Shown in pieces: positions 8,480-16,209 of a stretch of 64,000 bases of DNA. The DNA is from Rugamonas sp. A1-17 (lineage in GTDB: Bacteria; Pseudomonadota; Gammaproteobacteria; Burkholderiales; Burkholderiaceae_D). Location: positions 1 to 64,000 of the forward strand of contig JAJLPB010000001.1 of the NCBI GenBank assembly GCA_025548565.1. The letters are read 5' to 3'. The position numbers and the translations under genes are program-made. The notes under the pieces are model-generated. The model was not told the DNA's origin. It made no database searches and saw only the letters and a list, made by a program, of their open reading frames with translations. The number at the start of each line of letters is the position of its first letter. The first letter of the stretch is position 1.

Positions 8480-8513
8480 CCCCTCGTCCTGCAAAGGCCG
8501 AGGGGTTTTTTTT
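8480..8513 (+). terminator. Intrinsic terminator after the TonB receptor gene
   Basis: A perfect 7-bp stem CCCCTCG/CGAGGGG with a 12-base loop is followed by eight T residues, 44 bases past the receptor stop codon. It separates the receptor from the GH74 gene. Confidence 0.9.
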
Positions 8514-8602
8514 ATGTCAGCATCCCCCCTCGCTGAACAGGCGGGCGCACTCGGCCTACAAAGGATTCAGGATTTCCTGATAGAGGCTATTTCACAAATC
8601 CC

Positions 8603-8634
8603 TATAATTGCCACACGGAAACATCGATCGTTCC
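8603..8634 (+). promoter_or_regulatory. Candidate promoter and operator for the GH74 gene
   Basis: A consensus -10 TATAAT (8603-8608) is followed by an imperfect palindrome GGAAACATCGATCGTTCC (8617-8634) with a central CG. The palindrome would cover the predicted transcription start near 8615. No good -35 is visible. Its half site differs from the GAAAAC type upstream of the TonB receptor, so it may bind another regulator. Confidence 0.4.
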
Positions 8635-8736
8635 GGCTGGCTGCCTCTCGTCTTTGTAACGTGGCGTGGGCAGTTCGAATGTAAATGCCCTGCAGGCCCT
8701 TCGTTGACAAGTTATTTAAATGGGAAAGAAACCGTC

Positions 8737-11052
8737 ATGAGACCAAACAACAACTTCATCATACCGGCCTTGCTGGCGGGCTTGCTGGCCGGCTGTGGCG
8801 GCGATAGCGGAAGCTCCGCCAGTGCGCCGGTCCGCACCCTTGCCGAGATGGTGACCAGCGAAGCCCCTGCCGGCGCGGCGGCTTCCAGCTGGAGCAGCGT
8901 CAAGTGGGGCGGCGGCGGCTACGTCACCGGCACCATCTACCACCCGGTCAATTCGAGCCTGCTGTATGCGCGCACCGACGTCGGCGGCGCCTACCGCTGG
9001 GACGCCTCCACCTCGACCTGGACCCCGATCACCGACGGCCTCGGCTTCGGCCCCAGCGAAGGTCAATTCCACGGCGTGGAAAGCATCGCGCTCGACCCGA
9101 ACAACGACCAGCTGGTCTACATGGTCACCGGCGATACCGCGACGTCGGACAAGGTGCACAATGGCCGCATCTACATCTCCAGCAACCGCGGTGATAGCTG
9201 GACGCACTACGACCTGCCGTTCGCGGTGGGCGGCAATGACGACGGCCGGGCCTACGGCGAACGCCTGTCGATCGACCCGCAACTGCCGTCGCTCATGTAC
9301 TACGCCACGCGCAAGGACGGCTTGTGGAAGAGCACGGACTCGGGCCAGACCTGGAACCAGGTCACGAGCTTCTCGAGCACGCGGATTGCCACCGGCGGCC
9401 AGCAGTACGGTACCGTGCAAGTCTTGTTCGATACCTCGGCCAGGGGGACGGGACAGCAGACCTGGGTCCTGTGGGCCACGGTCTCCCCTGACTACGCCAA
9501 GGCGGCGGGCCTGACCTCCACGCTGTACAAGTCCTACAATGGCGGCTACTCGTGGATGCCGGTGGCGGTACCGTCCGCGGTATCCGGGTACTACGTCCCG
9601 CACATGGTGCGCGCCGACGACGGCTATTTCTACATGGCGTTCAACCAGAACGGCGGCCAGGGCCAGGCCGGTCCCGGCTATGTCTACAAGTTCGGCGGCG
9701 GGGGCCATGGCGAAAGCTGGACTCAGCTGATGAGCTCCGATTTTTTCGGTGTCGGCGGCCTGTCGGTCAACGGCACCGGCGCGAGCACCCGCATCGCGGT
9801 GGGCATGACGGCCTGGTTCGACGGCAGCAAGCAAATCCAGATGTCCGACGACGCCGGCAGCACCTGGCGCGAAATCGAAGCCAACATGCCGCATACCTCG
9901 GACTCGTGCAAAGGCTGGATTGAGAGCGTCACGATCGACCCGGCTAACCGCGACCACATCATGCACGTCCACGGCGGCGGCATTTGCGAAACCACCAACG
10001 CCTCCTCGTCCACGCCGACCTGGAGTCCCAAGGTCAACAATCTGGAAGAAACCGCCACGCTGTACGCCATCGCGCCGCCGGCTGGCGCGCAGTACCAGCT
10101 GATCAACGCCGCCGGCGACATCGGCGCGTGGGTCATCACCGACCTGGCGACGCGGCCGACGCGGGCGCCGATGCCGGGCTGGAGCAGCGGCAATGCGGCC
10201 GACTTGGCGTGGGCCGATCCGTCCTACATCGCCATCACCGGCGTCGACAATGCCAATGGCGGCGTCGTCAAGGGCTTCTGGTCCGGCGACTCCGGCAATA
10301 GCTGGTCGCAGTTCCCGTCGCTGCCGGCCGGCGGTTCGAGCAGTGGTAGCCAGGTGCAAAGCGTGGCGGTCACTTCGCGCAACAACCTGGTCTGGGCGCC
10401 GCAAGATGGAGTGCCGTCGTACACCACCAACAATGGCGCGAGCTGGACGCAAACCAATTTGCCAGCCTTCACCGCCACCTGGAATGGCTTCTTCCGCGCC
10501 TATCGCCTGGCGGCGGACCGCGTGAATCCGAACAAGGTGTATGCCTTCGATTCGGGCGGCGCGCCGTGGAATGGGCAGCCGGGCAAGGTCTACATCTCGT
10601 ACGATGGCGGCCATAACTTCGGGCTGAGCGGGATGTGGGGTGCCCAGAACATGGCGCCGAACGCGTGGGGCGACACGTCGATGGTCGTGAACCCGAACGC
10701 CGAGGGCGACATCTGGGTGACCGACGGCAATGCCCTGTACCACTCGGTGAACTCGGGCTGGAACTGGGCGCAGGTCGGCTCCTTCGCCACCGCCAACGGC
10801 ACCCGGGGCGCCACCAACGTCACCTTGGGCAAGGCGGCAGCCGGCTCGTCGTATTCGGCCGCGGTCTACGTGGAAGGCACGCTCAATGGCCAGTGGGGCA
10901 TCTACCGCTCCGACGATGGCGGCGCAACGTGGTCGCGCTTCAACGATGACGCGCACCAGTTCGGCGGCAACGCCGTGGTGGTGGGCGACTGGAACACCTA
11001 CGGCCGCATCTACGTCAACGGTGTTGCCCGCGGTCTGCAGTACAGCAACTAA
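8737..11052 (+). CDS. GH74-family xyloglucanase-like lipoprotein
   Basis: Secreted glycosidase of 771 residues. I chose the ATG at 8737 because it starts a lipoprotein signal with lipobox LLAGC (Cys20). Two seven-bladed beta-propellers built of BNR/Asp-box-like repeats (for example SSNRGDSWTHYD and STDSGQTWNQ) fit glycoside hydrolase family 74. Two acidic residues correspond to the family's catalytic pair: Asp81 in LLYARTDVGGAYRWD and Asp461 in AAGDIGAWVITDL. GH74 enzymes cut the beta-1,4-glucan backbone of xyloglucan. The lipid anchor suggests an outer-membrane or periplasmic enzyme feeding the adjacent TonB receptor. It is flanked by terminators on both sides, so it is a single transcription unit. 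Exact linkage specificity cannot be read from sequence. Confidence 0.88.
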   Translation: MRPNNNFIIPALLAGLLAGCGGDSGSSASAPVRTLAEMVTSEAPAGAAASSWSSVKWGGGGYVTGTIYHPVNSSLLYARTDVGGAYRWDASTSTWTPITDGLGFGPSEGQFHGVESIALDPNNDQLVYMVTGDTATSDKVHNGRIYISSNRGDSWTHYDLPFAVGGNDDGRAYGERLSIDPQLPSLMYYATRKDGLWKSTDSGQTWNQVTSFSSTRIATGGQQYGTVQVLFDTSARGTGQQTWVLWATVSPDYAKAAGLTSTLYKSYNGGYSWMPVAVPSAVSGYYVPHMVRADDGYFYMAFNQNGGQGQAGPGYVYKFGGGGHGESWTQLMSSDFFGVGGLSVNGTGASTRIAVGMTAWFDGSKQIQMSDDAGSTWREIEANMPHTSDSCKGWIESVTIDPANRDHIMHVHGGGICETTNASSSTPTWSPKVNNLEETATLYAIAPPAGAQYQLINAAGDIGAWVITDLATRPTRAPMPGWSSGNAADLAWADPSYIAITGVDNANGGVVKGFWSGDSGNSWSQFPSLPAGGSSSGSQVQSVAVTSRNNLVWAPQDGVPSYTTNNGASWTQTNLPAFTATWNGFFRAYRLAADRVNPNKVYAFDSGGAPWNGQPGKVYISYDGGHNFGLSGMWGAQNMAPNAWGDTSMVVNPNAEGDIWVTDGNALYHSVNSGWNWAQVGSFATANGTRGATNVTLGKAAAGSSYSAAVYVEGTLNGQWGIYRSDDGGATWSRFNDDAHQFGGNAVVVGDWNTYGRIYVNGVARGLQYSN

Positions 11053-11088
11053 GTACAGCAACCAAGCCGCACGTCCCCGACGTGAGCA

Positions 11089-11117
11089 ACGGAGGCCGCG
11101 CGCCTCCGTTTTTTTTT
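11089..11117 (+). terminator. Intrinsic terminator after the GH74 gene
   Basis: Stem ACGGAGG/CCTCCGT with a GC-rich loop is followed by an unbroken T run to 11117. It starts 36 bases after the GH74 stop codon and separates it from the convergent MFS gene. Confidence 0.88.
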
Positions 11118-11161
11118 GTGCGCCCGGCATGGGCGCACCCTTGCGGGTGCGAGTCCGGCGC

Positions 11162-12526
11162 CTAGTCCTTGTTGTGGAACGGCGCGTACCAGGTGACGAT
11201 GAACGACGGGATGGTCGCGGCCATCACCAGCCAGAAGTAGTGCACATAGCCCAGCGCCTGCTGCAGGTGGCCGCTGACGACACCGGTCACCATCATGCAC
11301 AATCCCATCAGCCCCGTGCCGAACGCGTAGTGCGTGGTGGTGTATTTGCCCGGCGCCAGCTGCTGCATCAGGTAGATCATGAAGCCCACCGAACCGAAAC
11401 CGAAGAAGAACTTCTCGACCGCCACGCCGGCGCTGATCACCAGCAGGTCGTGCGGCTGGTAGATGCTCATCAAAAGGAAGGTGACGTTGGGGATGTTGAC
11501 CGCGCAGCACAGCAGGAACAAGGTCGCCGGCAGCCCGCGCCGCGCGACGAAGATCCCGCCCAGCAGGGAGCCAAGCAGCACCGCGATCAGACCGTAGGTG
11601 CCGTAGATCAGTCCCAGCATCTCGTTCGACAATCCCAGTCCGCCCTGCGCCACCGGATCGACCATGAAGAAGGGGCCGATCTTTTCCAGCAGCCCGATAC
11701 TGAGCCGGAACAGGAACGCGAACAGCACCATTAACCACACGTCGCGCTTCTGGAAGAAAGTGACGAAGGAATCCTTGAGGATGAAGGCCGCTTCGGCCAC
11801 CGACGCCGGCGCGTTCTCCGCCTTGGCGCCGTCCGGCATCACGCGCATGTGCCACAGCGCGGCGACGATGGTGATGGCGGCGACGATGAAGAAGATGATG
11901 CGCCAGGATTCGATCCACGCCGGCCCGAACACGCCGGCCTGGTGGTGGAAGTAGTGCGTGTGCAGCCAGCCGCTCAGGTACACCATGCCGCCCGAGGCGA
12001 CGATGGGACCGATGTTCCAGCTCAGGCTCTGGATGCCGCAGAACAGCGACTGCGTCTTGGCGTCCAGCGAGGTGACGTACACGCCGTCGGAGGCGATGTC
12101 CTGCGTGGCGCCGACCAGCGACAGCACGCCGAACATGAACACCATCACCACCATGTAGTCCGGCAGCGACATCGCCAGCGCCACGCCGGCGAAACCGAGG
12201 CCGATGATCAGCTGCGCGCACAGCACGAAGAACTTCTTGGTGCGGTACATTTCAACGAAGGGCGCGAACAGCGGCTTGATGGTGTAGGCCAGGATCAGAT
12301 AGCTGGCGTACTGCGCGGCCTGGCCGTTGTCCATGCCCAGGTTCTTGAACATGATGGAGGTGACGCTGGTGAGCATCATGTAGGTCAGCGCCATGGCGAA
12401 ATAGCCGCTGGGGACCCACAGCATCGGCGTGCCGCGCGCGAACATGGCGCGCAGCAGCGATGGTGGCTGGCTGCCGGGGGCTGGGGCCTGCGGCTCTTGT
12501 GGCACGGCGGATGGTGCGGTTTGCAT
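11162..12526 (-). CDS. MFS transporter, probably for glucosides
   Basis: Twelve-segment major facilitator of 454 residues. The ATG at 12526 follows GAGGA; longer upstream frames run into the gap. Typical features are FKNLGMDNGQAAQYASYLILAYTIKPLFAPF in the first helix pair and the charged loop EMYRTKK between helices 2 and 3. Residues 1-30 form a Pro-rich cytoplasmic tail. It is second in an operon with the GH1 beta-glucosidase, 104 bases downstream of it, so import of a beta-glucoside or oligosaccharide across the inner membrane is the likely role. Some relatives are annotated as AmpG-like muropeptide permeases; that alternative cannot be excluded from sequence alone. Confidence 0.82.
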   Translation of the reverse strand: MQTAPSAVPQEPQAPAPGSQPPSLLRAMFARGTPMLWVPSGYFAMALTYMMLTSVTSIMFKNLGMDNGQAAQYASYLILAYTIKPLFAPFVEMYRTKKFFVLCAQLIIGLGFAGVALAMSLPDYMVVMVFMFGVLSLVGATQDIASDGVYVTSLDAKTQSLFCGIQSLSWNIGPIVASGGMVYLSGWLHTHYFHHQAGVFGPAWIESWRIIFFIVAAITIVAALWHMRVMPDGAKAENAPASVAEAAFILKDSFVTFFQKRDVWLMVLFAFLFRLSIGLLEKIGPFFMVDPVAQGGLGLSNEMLGLIYGTYGLIAVLLGSLLGGIFVARRGLPATLFLLCCAVNIPNVTFLLMSIYQPHDLLVISAGVAVEKFFFGFGSVGFMIYLMQQLAPGKYTTTHYAFGTGLMGLCMMVTGVVSGHLQQALGYVHYFWLVMAATIPSFIVTWYAPFHNKD

Positions 12527-12585
12527 GGTGTCGTCCTCGTTGTTCTCGTTGGAGTGTAAAGCATCAGGCTCTGTGGCCTGTAGAA

Positions 12586-12612
12586 AGGAAAACGCCGGCA
12601 TCTGCGCCGGCG
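12586..12612 (-). terminator. Intercistronic terminator/attenuator between GH1 and MFS genes
   Basis: On the minus strand the stem CGCCGGC/GCCGGCG with a six-base loop is followed by TTTTCCTTTC. It starts 19 bases after the GH1 stop codon and precedes the MFS gene, so it could lower transporter expression relative to the enzyme. Confidence 0.55.
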
Positions 12613-12630
12613 GGATTAAAACGTTTGCTG

Positions 12631-13971
12631 CTAGGCCGCGTGCGCGGTGCGTTGCGGCCTTTGCTTCAGCAGGTATTCGCGATACCAGTGCGCGCTGTGT
12701 TTCAAGGTGCGCTTCTGCGTCGCGTAGTCCACGTGGACGATGCCGAAGCGCTTGGCGTAGCCGGAGTTCCACTCGAAGTTATCGAGCAGGCTCCAAAGGA
12801 AGTAGCCCTGGATGTCCACGCCCTGCAGGCGCGCGTCGTTGAGCGCCTTCAGGTGGCGCTGCACGAAATCGATGCGCGCCTCGTCCGGGATCTCGCCGTC
12901 GACGATCACGTCCGGATTGGCCATGCCGTTCTCGGTGATGTAGATCGGCGGCAGCTCGTATTCCGCTTTCAGTTTCAGCAGCAGCTCGGTCAGGCCGTCG
13001 GGGAAGATCTCCCAGCCCATGTCGGTGGTGCCCAGTTTCGCTTCCGGCTGGCGCGGCGGGGTCTCGGCCGAGCAGTAGGCGCGGAAGTAGTAGTTCACGC
13101 CGAGGAAGTCGATCTTGTGCTGGATGTCCTTGAAGTCGTTCTCGTGGATCACGGGCGCGTTGTCGCCGTGGCCCTGCAGCGCCAGTTCCGGGTATTTGCC
13201 TTTGAAGATGGGGTCCATGAACCACTGCACCGAGCGCGCGTATTCGAATTCCGCCATCGCCTTGTCGGCCGCGCTGTCGGTGGCCGGGTCGGCGGTCCAT
13301 TGATTGAGCACGATGCCCAGTTTGGCCGGGCTGCCGACCGCGCGCATGGCCTGCATCGCCAGCCCGTGCGACAGCAGCAGGTGGTGCGAGACCTGGATCG
13401 ACTGCTTCAGGTCCGCCACGCCCGGCGCGAACTGCGCGTTGCCGTAGCCAAGATTGGCCGTGCACCACGGCTCGTTGTGCGTTGCAATCGTTTTCAGACG
13501 CGAGCCAAAACGGCGCGCCACTTCGGCGGCATAGTCGGCGAAGCGGTAGGCGGTGTCGCGATTGAGCCAGCCGCCATCGTCCTGCAGGCCTTGCGGCAGG
13601 TCCCAGTGGTAGAGGGTGACGTGGGCGGCTATGCCTTTGGCTTCCAGCTCCGACAGCAGGCGGTCGTAGAAGGCGAAACCGGCTTCGTTCCAGGCGCCTT
13701 TGCCGGTGGGCTGCACGCGCGACCAGGCCATCGAAAAGCGGTAGGCGTCCACGCCCAGGCCGGACATGATGGCCACGTCTTCCGGGTAGCGGTGGTAGTG
13801 GTCGCAGGCGACATCGCCGTTGCTGCCGTCGATGACTTTGCCCGGCGTGTGGCTGAAGGTATCCCAGATCGACGGGCCTTTGCCGTCGTCGGCGGCGCCG
13901 CCTTCAATCTGGAATGCGCTGGTGGCGACGCCCCAGGTAAACGAGGGCGGGAATTGCGTGAAATCGGTCAT
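12631..13971 (-). CDS. GH1 family beta-glucosidase
   Basis: Cytoplasmic glycoside hydrolase family 1 enzyme of 446 residues, normal family length, no signal peptide. The acid/base Glu167 lies in ATHNEPW and the nucleophile Glu347 in IYITENG. Substrate-binding residues appear in SAFQIEGG, TLYHWDLPQ and LLDNFEWNSGY. It hydrolyses beta-glucosides such as cellobiose, releasing glucose with retention of configuration. It leads an operon with the MFS transporter. A LacI-type palindrome lies about 50 bases upstream of the start, related to the operators of the TonB receptor, which suggests a common regulon for beta-glucan-derived sugars. Confidence 0.95.
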   Translation of the reverse strand: MTDFTQFPPSFTWGVATSAFQIEGGAADDGKGPSIWDTFSHTPGKVIDGSNGDVACDHYHRYPEDVAIMSGLGVDAYRFSMAWSRVQPTGKGAWNEAGFAFYDRLLSELEAKGIAAHVTLYHWDLPQGLQDDGGWLNRDTAYRFADYAAEVARRFGSRLKTIATHNEPWCTANLGYGNAQFAPGVADLKQSIQVSHHLLLSHGLAMQAMRAVGSPAKLGIVLNQWTADPATDSAADKAMAEFEYARSVQWFMDPIFKGKYPELALQGHGDNAPVIHENDFKDIQHKIDFLGVNYYFRAYCSAETPPRQPEAKLGTTDMGWEIFPDGLTELLLKLKAEYELPPIYITENGMANPDVIVDGEIPDEARIDFVQRHLKALNDARLQGVDIQGYFLWSLLDNFEWNSGYAKRFGIVHVDYATQKRTLKHSAHWYREYLLKQRPQRTAHAA

Positions 13972-14022
13972 GTGAGGTCGTTTTGAGGTTTAACGGGTGT
14001 GGAATCAGGGCATTTTGACGTT

Positions 14023-14036
14023 TGAAAACGATTTCA
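14023..14036. promoter_or_regulatory. LacI-type operator upstream of the GH1 gene
   Basis: TGAAAACGATTTCA, a near-perfect palindrome with central CG, lies 52 bases upstream of the GH1 start codon. It is nearly identical to the palindromes at 5897-5931 and joins the half-sites of the 5876 and 5918 versions. Confidence 0.7.
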
Positions 14037-14123
14037 CGCCGCTTCCCTTGATTAGACCTCAACTCAAACGGAGTGTCAATCACTAGCTGAAGCGGAGGGG
14101 CGGTTAGGGGAGGGGGCTGCGGG

Positions 14124-14166
14124 GCGGCTGCGAAGGCGGCTGCGAAGGCGGCTGCGAAGGCGGCTG
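14124..14166 (+). repeat. 12-bp tandem repeat next to the trmB promoter
   Basis: Three perfect copies of GCGGCTGCGAAG (14124-14159) and a partial fourth (GCGGCTG). The last copy runs into the TG of the extended -10 element of trmB, so copy-number change would alter the region just upstream of -10. It lies outside any gene. Confidence 0.8.
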
Positions 14167-14173
14167 ATATAAT
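14165..14173 (+). promoter_or_regulatory. Extended -10 promoter element of trmB
   Basis: TG-A-TATAAT, an extended consensus -10, predicts a transcription start near 14180. No clear -35 is seen because the tandem repeat fills that region. The predicted start supports the ATG at 14207 rather than the TTG at 14183 as the start of trmB. Confidence 0.65.
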
Positions 14174-14206
14174 GCTGCCTCATTGTTCACCGACTCACTC
14201 CATCCC

Positions 14207-14926
14207 ATGTCTTCCGATACCCCAAAAGACGGCCCAGCGCGGCCGATGCTCTACGACCCGACCGAACACCGCATCCGCAGCTTCGTCACGCGCGCCGGCC
14301 GCCTGTCGACCGCGCAGGCGCGCGCGCTGGAGGAACTGAGCCCGAAGTACATGATCGAATACGCCAAGGCGCCGCTCGACTATGAGCAGGCCTTCGGCCG
14401 CAAGGCGCCGGTGGTGCTGGAGATCGGCTTCGGCATGGGCGGCACCACGGCGCACATCGCCGGCGTGATGCCGGAGAAGGACTTCATCGGCGTGGAAGTG
14501 CACACGCCCGGCGTGGGCAGCCTGCTCAAGCTGATCGAGGAACAGGGCCTGACCAACCTGAAGGCGATCCAGCACGACGCGGTCGAAGTGCTGAACCAGA
14601 TGATTCCGGACGGCTCGCTGCACGGCGTGCATATCTACTTCCCGGACCCATGGCACAAGGCGCGCCACAACAAGCGCCGCCTGATCCAGTCGCCGTTCGT
14701 CAAGCTGCTGGTGCGGAAGCTGGCCGTGGGCGGCTACCTGCATTGCGCCACCGACTGGGAAGACTACGCGGTGCAGATGCTGGAAGTGCTGGGCGCGGAA
14801 GAGGGCTTGCAGAACACCGCCGACGGCTATGCGCCGCAGCCGGCCTATCGTCCGCTGACCAAGTTTGAAAACCGCGGCCTGAAGCTGGGCCACGGCGTGT
14901 GGGATCTGGTCTTCACCAAAAAATAG
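14207..14926 (+). CDS. trmB: tRNA (guanine-N7-)-methyltransferase
   Basis: SAM-dependent enzyme of 239 residues that makes m7G46 in the variable loop of tRNAs. The SAM site is [15 protein letters not shown], followed by [15 protein letters not shown]. The catalytic region [17 protein letters not shown] is diagnostic for TrmB. The C-terminal TKFENRG motif is also typical. The ATG at 14207 is favoured by the promoter position; no strong ribosome site is visible. Its stop codon directly abuts the stop of the convergent gene, with no base between them. Confidence 0.95.
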   Translation: MSSDTPKDGPARPMLYDPTEHRIRSFVTRAGRLSTAQARALEELSPKYMIEYAKAPLDYEQAFGRKAPVVLEIGFGMGGTTAHIAGVMPEKDFIGVEVHTPGVGSLLKLIEEQGLTNLKAIQHDAVEVLNQMIPDGSLHGVHIYFPDPWHKARHNKRRLIQSPFVKLLVRKLAVGGYLHCATDWEDYAVQMLEVLGAEEGLQNTADGYAPQPAYRPLTKFENRGLKLGHGVWDLVFTKK

Positions 14927-15661
14927 TTATTTGCGTAGCCGGACGATGGCCGCGTTCAAGCGTTTGAACGTCTCGTCCGGCACCGACCTGCCGCACCACA
15001 GGCGGCGCTCGTAGCCTTTGTACAGGTCGGAGAAGTAGATGCGCTTGTAGTGCGAGGCCGGGTAGCCCGAGGCCTTGACCGCTTCCTCCAATTCCTCTTC
15101 CGTGATGAAGAAGTAATCGATGCTGTGCCGGCGCAGCATGTCCAGCAGCTGCTGGGTGTCGGCCGCGCTGGGGATGGTCGGCGTCTTGTAGCGCAGCAGG
15201 CCACGGTCGATCGTCACGCCGTAGGACACGCCCTTGTTCACCACAACGCGCAGCTGCTTGTTGGTCAACGTATCCTTCAGCGGTTCCTCGTCATGCATGG
15301 CGGGATTGCCGCTCCAGGTCAGCGCGAACGGGCGTTTGTCCTCATACACCACTTCCGAGAATTTGCCGATGCGTTCGCGCTCCGGCGTCTGCAACCAGCC
15401 CAGCATGCAGGCGGGTTCCTGCCCGGCGTCCTGCATCAGCACCAGCTGCTGCTTGGCCGGCGTCTGGCGCACGACGAACGGGATGCCGGCCGCGTTGAGC
15501 GCGGCGATGGCGGGTGCGGCGGCGTGGCCGGTCAGCACGCCGCGCGTGTCAGCGTATTGCAGCGGCGGGCTTTGCGCATAATGCAGCACCAGCGGCAGCA
15601 CCAGCGGCTGCGCCGACACGGCGCCTGCCGCCGCCAGCAGGGACAATGCGAACGCCTTCAT
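14927..15661 (-). CDS. Periplasmic solute-binding protein, family 3-like
   Basis: Secreted protein of 244 residues. The ATG at 15661 gives a signal peptide MKAFALSLLAAAGAVSA. The body has the two-lobe pattern of amino-acid-type binding proteins: LQYADTRGVLTGHAAAPAIAALNAAGI near the N-terminus, LRVVVNKGVSYG in the middle, and a C-terminal helix. No permease or ATPase gene is nearby. Such stand-alone proteins in Betaproteobacteria may act as sensors or scavengers; the ligand is unknown. Its ATG shares one base with the TGA of the upstream HIRAN-like gene (TGATG), so the two are translationally coupled. It is convergent with trmB without any gap. Confidence 0.75.
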   Translation of the reverse strand: MKAFALSLLAAAGAVSAQPLVLPLVLHYAQSPPLQYADTRGVLTGHAAAPAIAALNAAGIPFVVRQTPAKQQLVLMQDAGQEPACMLGWLQTPERERIGKFSEVVYEDKRPFALTWSGNPAMHDEEPLKDTLTNKQLRVVVNKGVSYGVTIDRGLLRYKTPTIPSAADTQQLLDMLRRHSIDYFFITEEELEEAVKASGYPASHYKRIYFSDLYKGYERRLWCGRSVPDETFKRLNAAIVRLRK

Positions 15662-16170
15662 CACTTCTCCAGCTGCTCCATGTCCAGCGCCACCACGTAG
15701 GCCAGGCGGCCGTTCTGCCACACGCCGCCGCCGCGCACCTGGGCGTCGCAGCTGGTGACGTGGCCTTCGATTTCCTTGTGCTTCAGCAGCGCGCGGAACG
15801 CCACCGACGCCTTGGGCGACAGATAGCCCGTCATGCGGCCGTCAAGGAAGACCGCGACGGCGGCGCTTTCGTAGGGATTGACGTCGTCCGGCACCAGCGT
15901 GGCCAGGTAGGGCACGGCCGCGTTGCTGTCGCCATGATCGCCGGCCAGCGCCTTGAGCGTGGCCTGGTAGCGCGATTCGTTCACCACCTCGACCAGGAAG
16001 CGGCCATCGTCGGACCAGTGCAGCGCTGGCGCGCCTTCGGGCAGCTTGGGCTCGTAAGGCGTGGCGGGACGCGCCGGCAGCGGCATCGGCTTGGCCGGAT
16101 TGGTCTTGATGATCGCGTAGACCACCAGGCCGGTGACGGCGATGATCAGCAGGGAGATGGCGAGTTCCAT
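15661..16170 (-). CDS. Membrane-anchored HIRAN-like domain protein
   Basis: Protein of 169 residues. An N-terminal transmembrane helix (residues 3-21) is followed by a short Pro-rich linker and a domain from about 45 to 165. The pattern NESRYQATLKALAG, LVPDDVNPYESAAVAVFLDGRMTGYLSP and AQVRGGG resembles HIRAN domains, which in other proteins bind DNA 3' ends. A membrane-anchored version is unexpected, so the DNA-binding role may not apply here. It is first in a two-gene operon; its stop codon overlaps the start of the solute-binding protein gene. I assign the fold by pattern only. Confidence 0.55.
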   Translation of the reverse strand: MELAISLLIIAVTGLVVYAIIKTNPAKPMPLPARPATPYEPKLPEGAPALHWSDDGRFLVEVVNESRYQATLKALAGDHGDSNAAVPYLATLVPDDVNPYESAAVAVFLDGRMTGYLSPKASVAFRALLKHKEIEGHVTSCDAQVRGGGVWQNGRLAYVVALDMEQLEK

Positions 16171-16209
16171 GGCGGGCCTGTTTATGCCTTTTATCTAAAG
16201 GCCGACATC

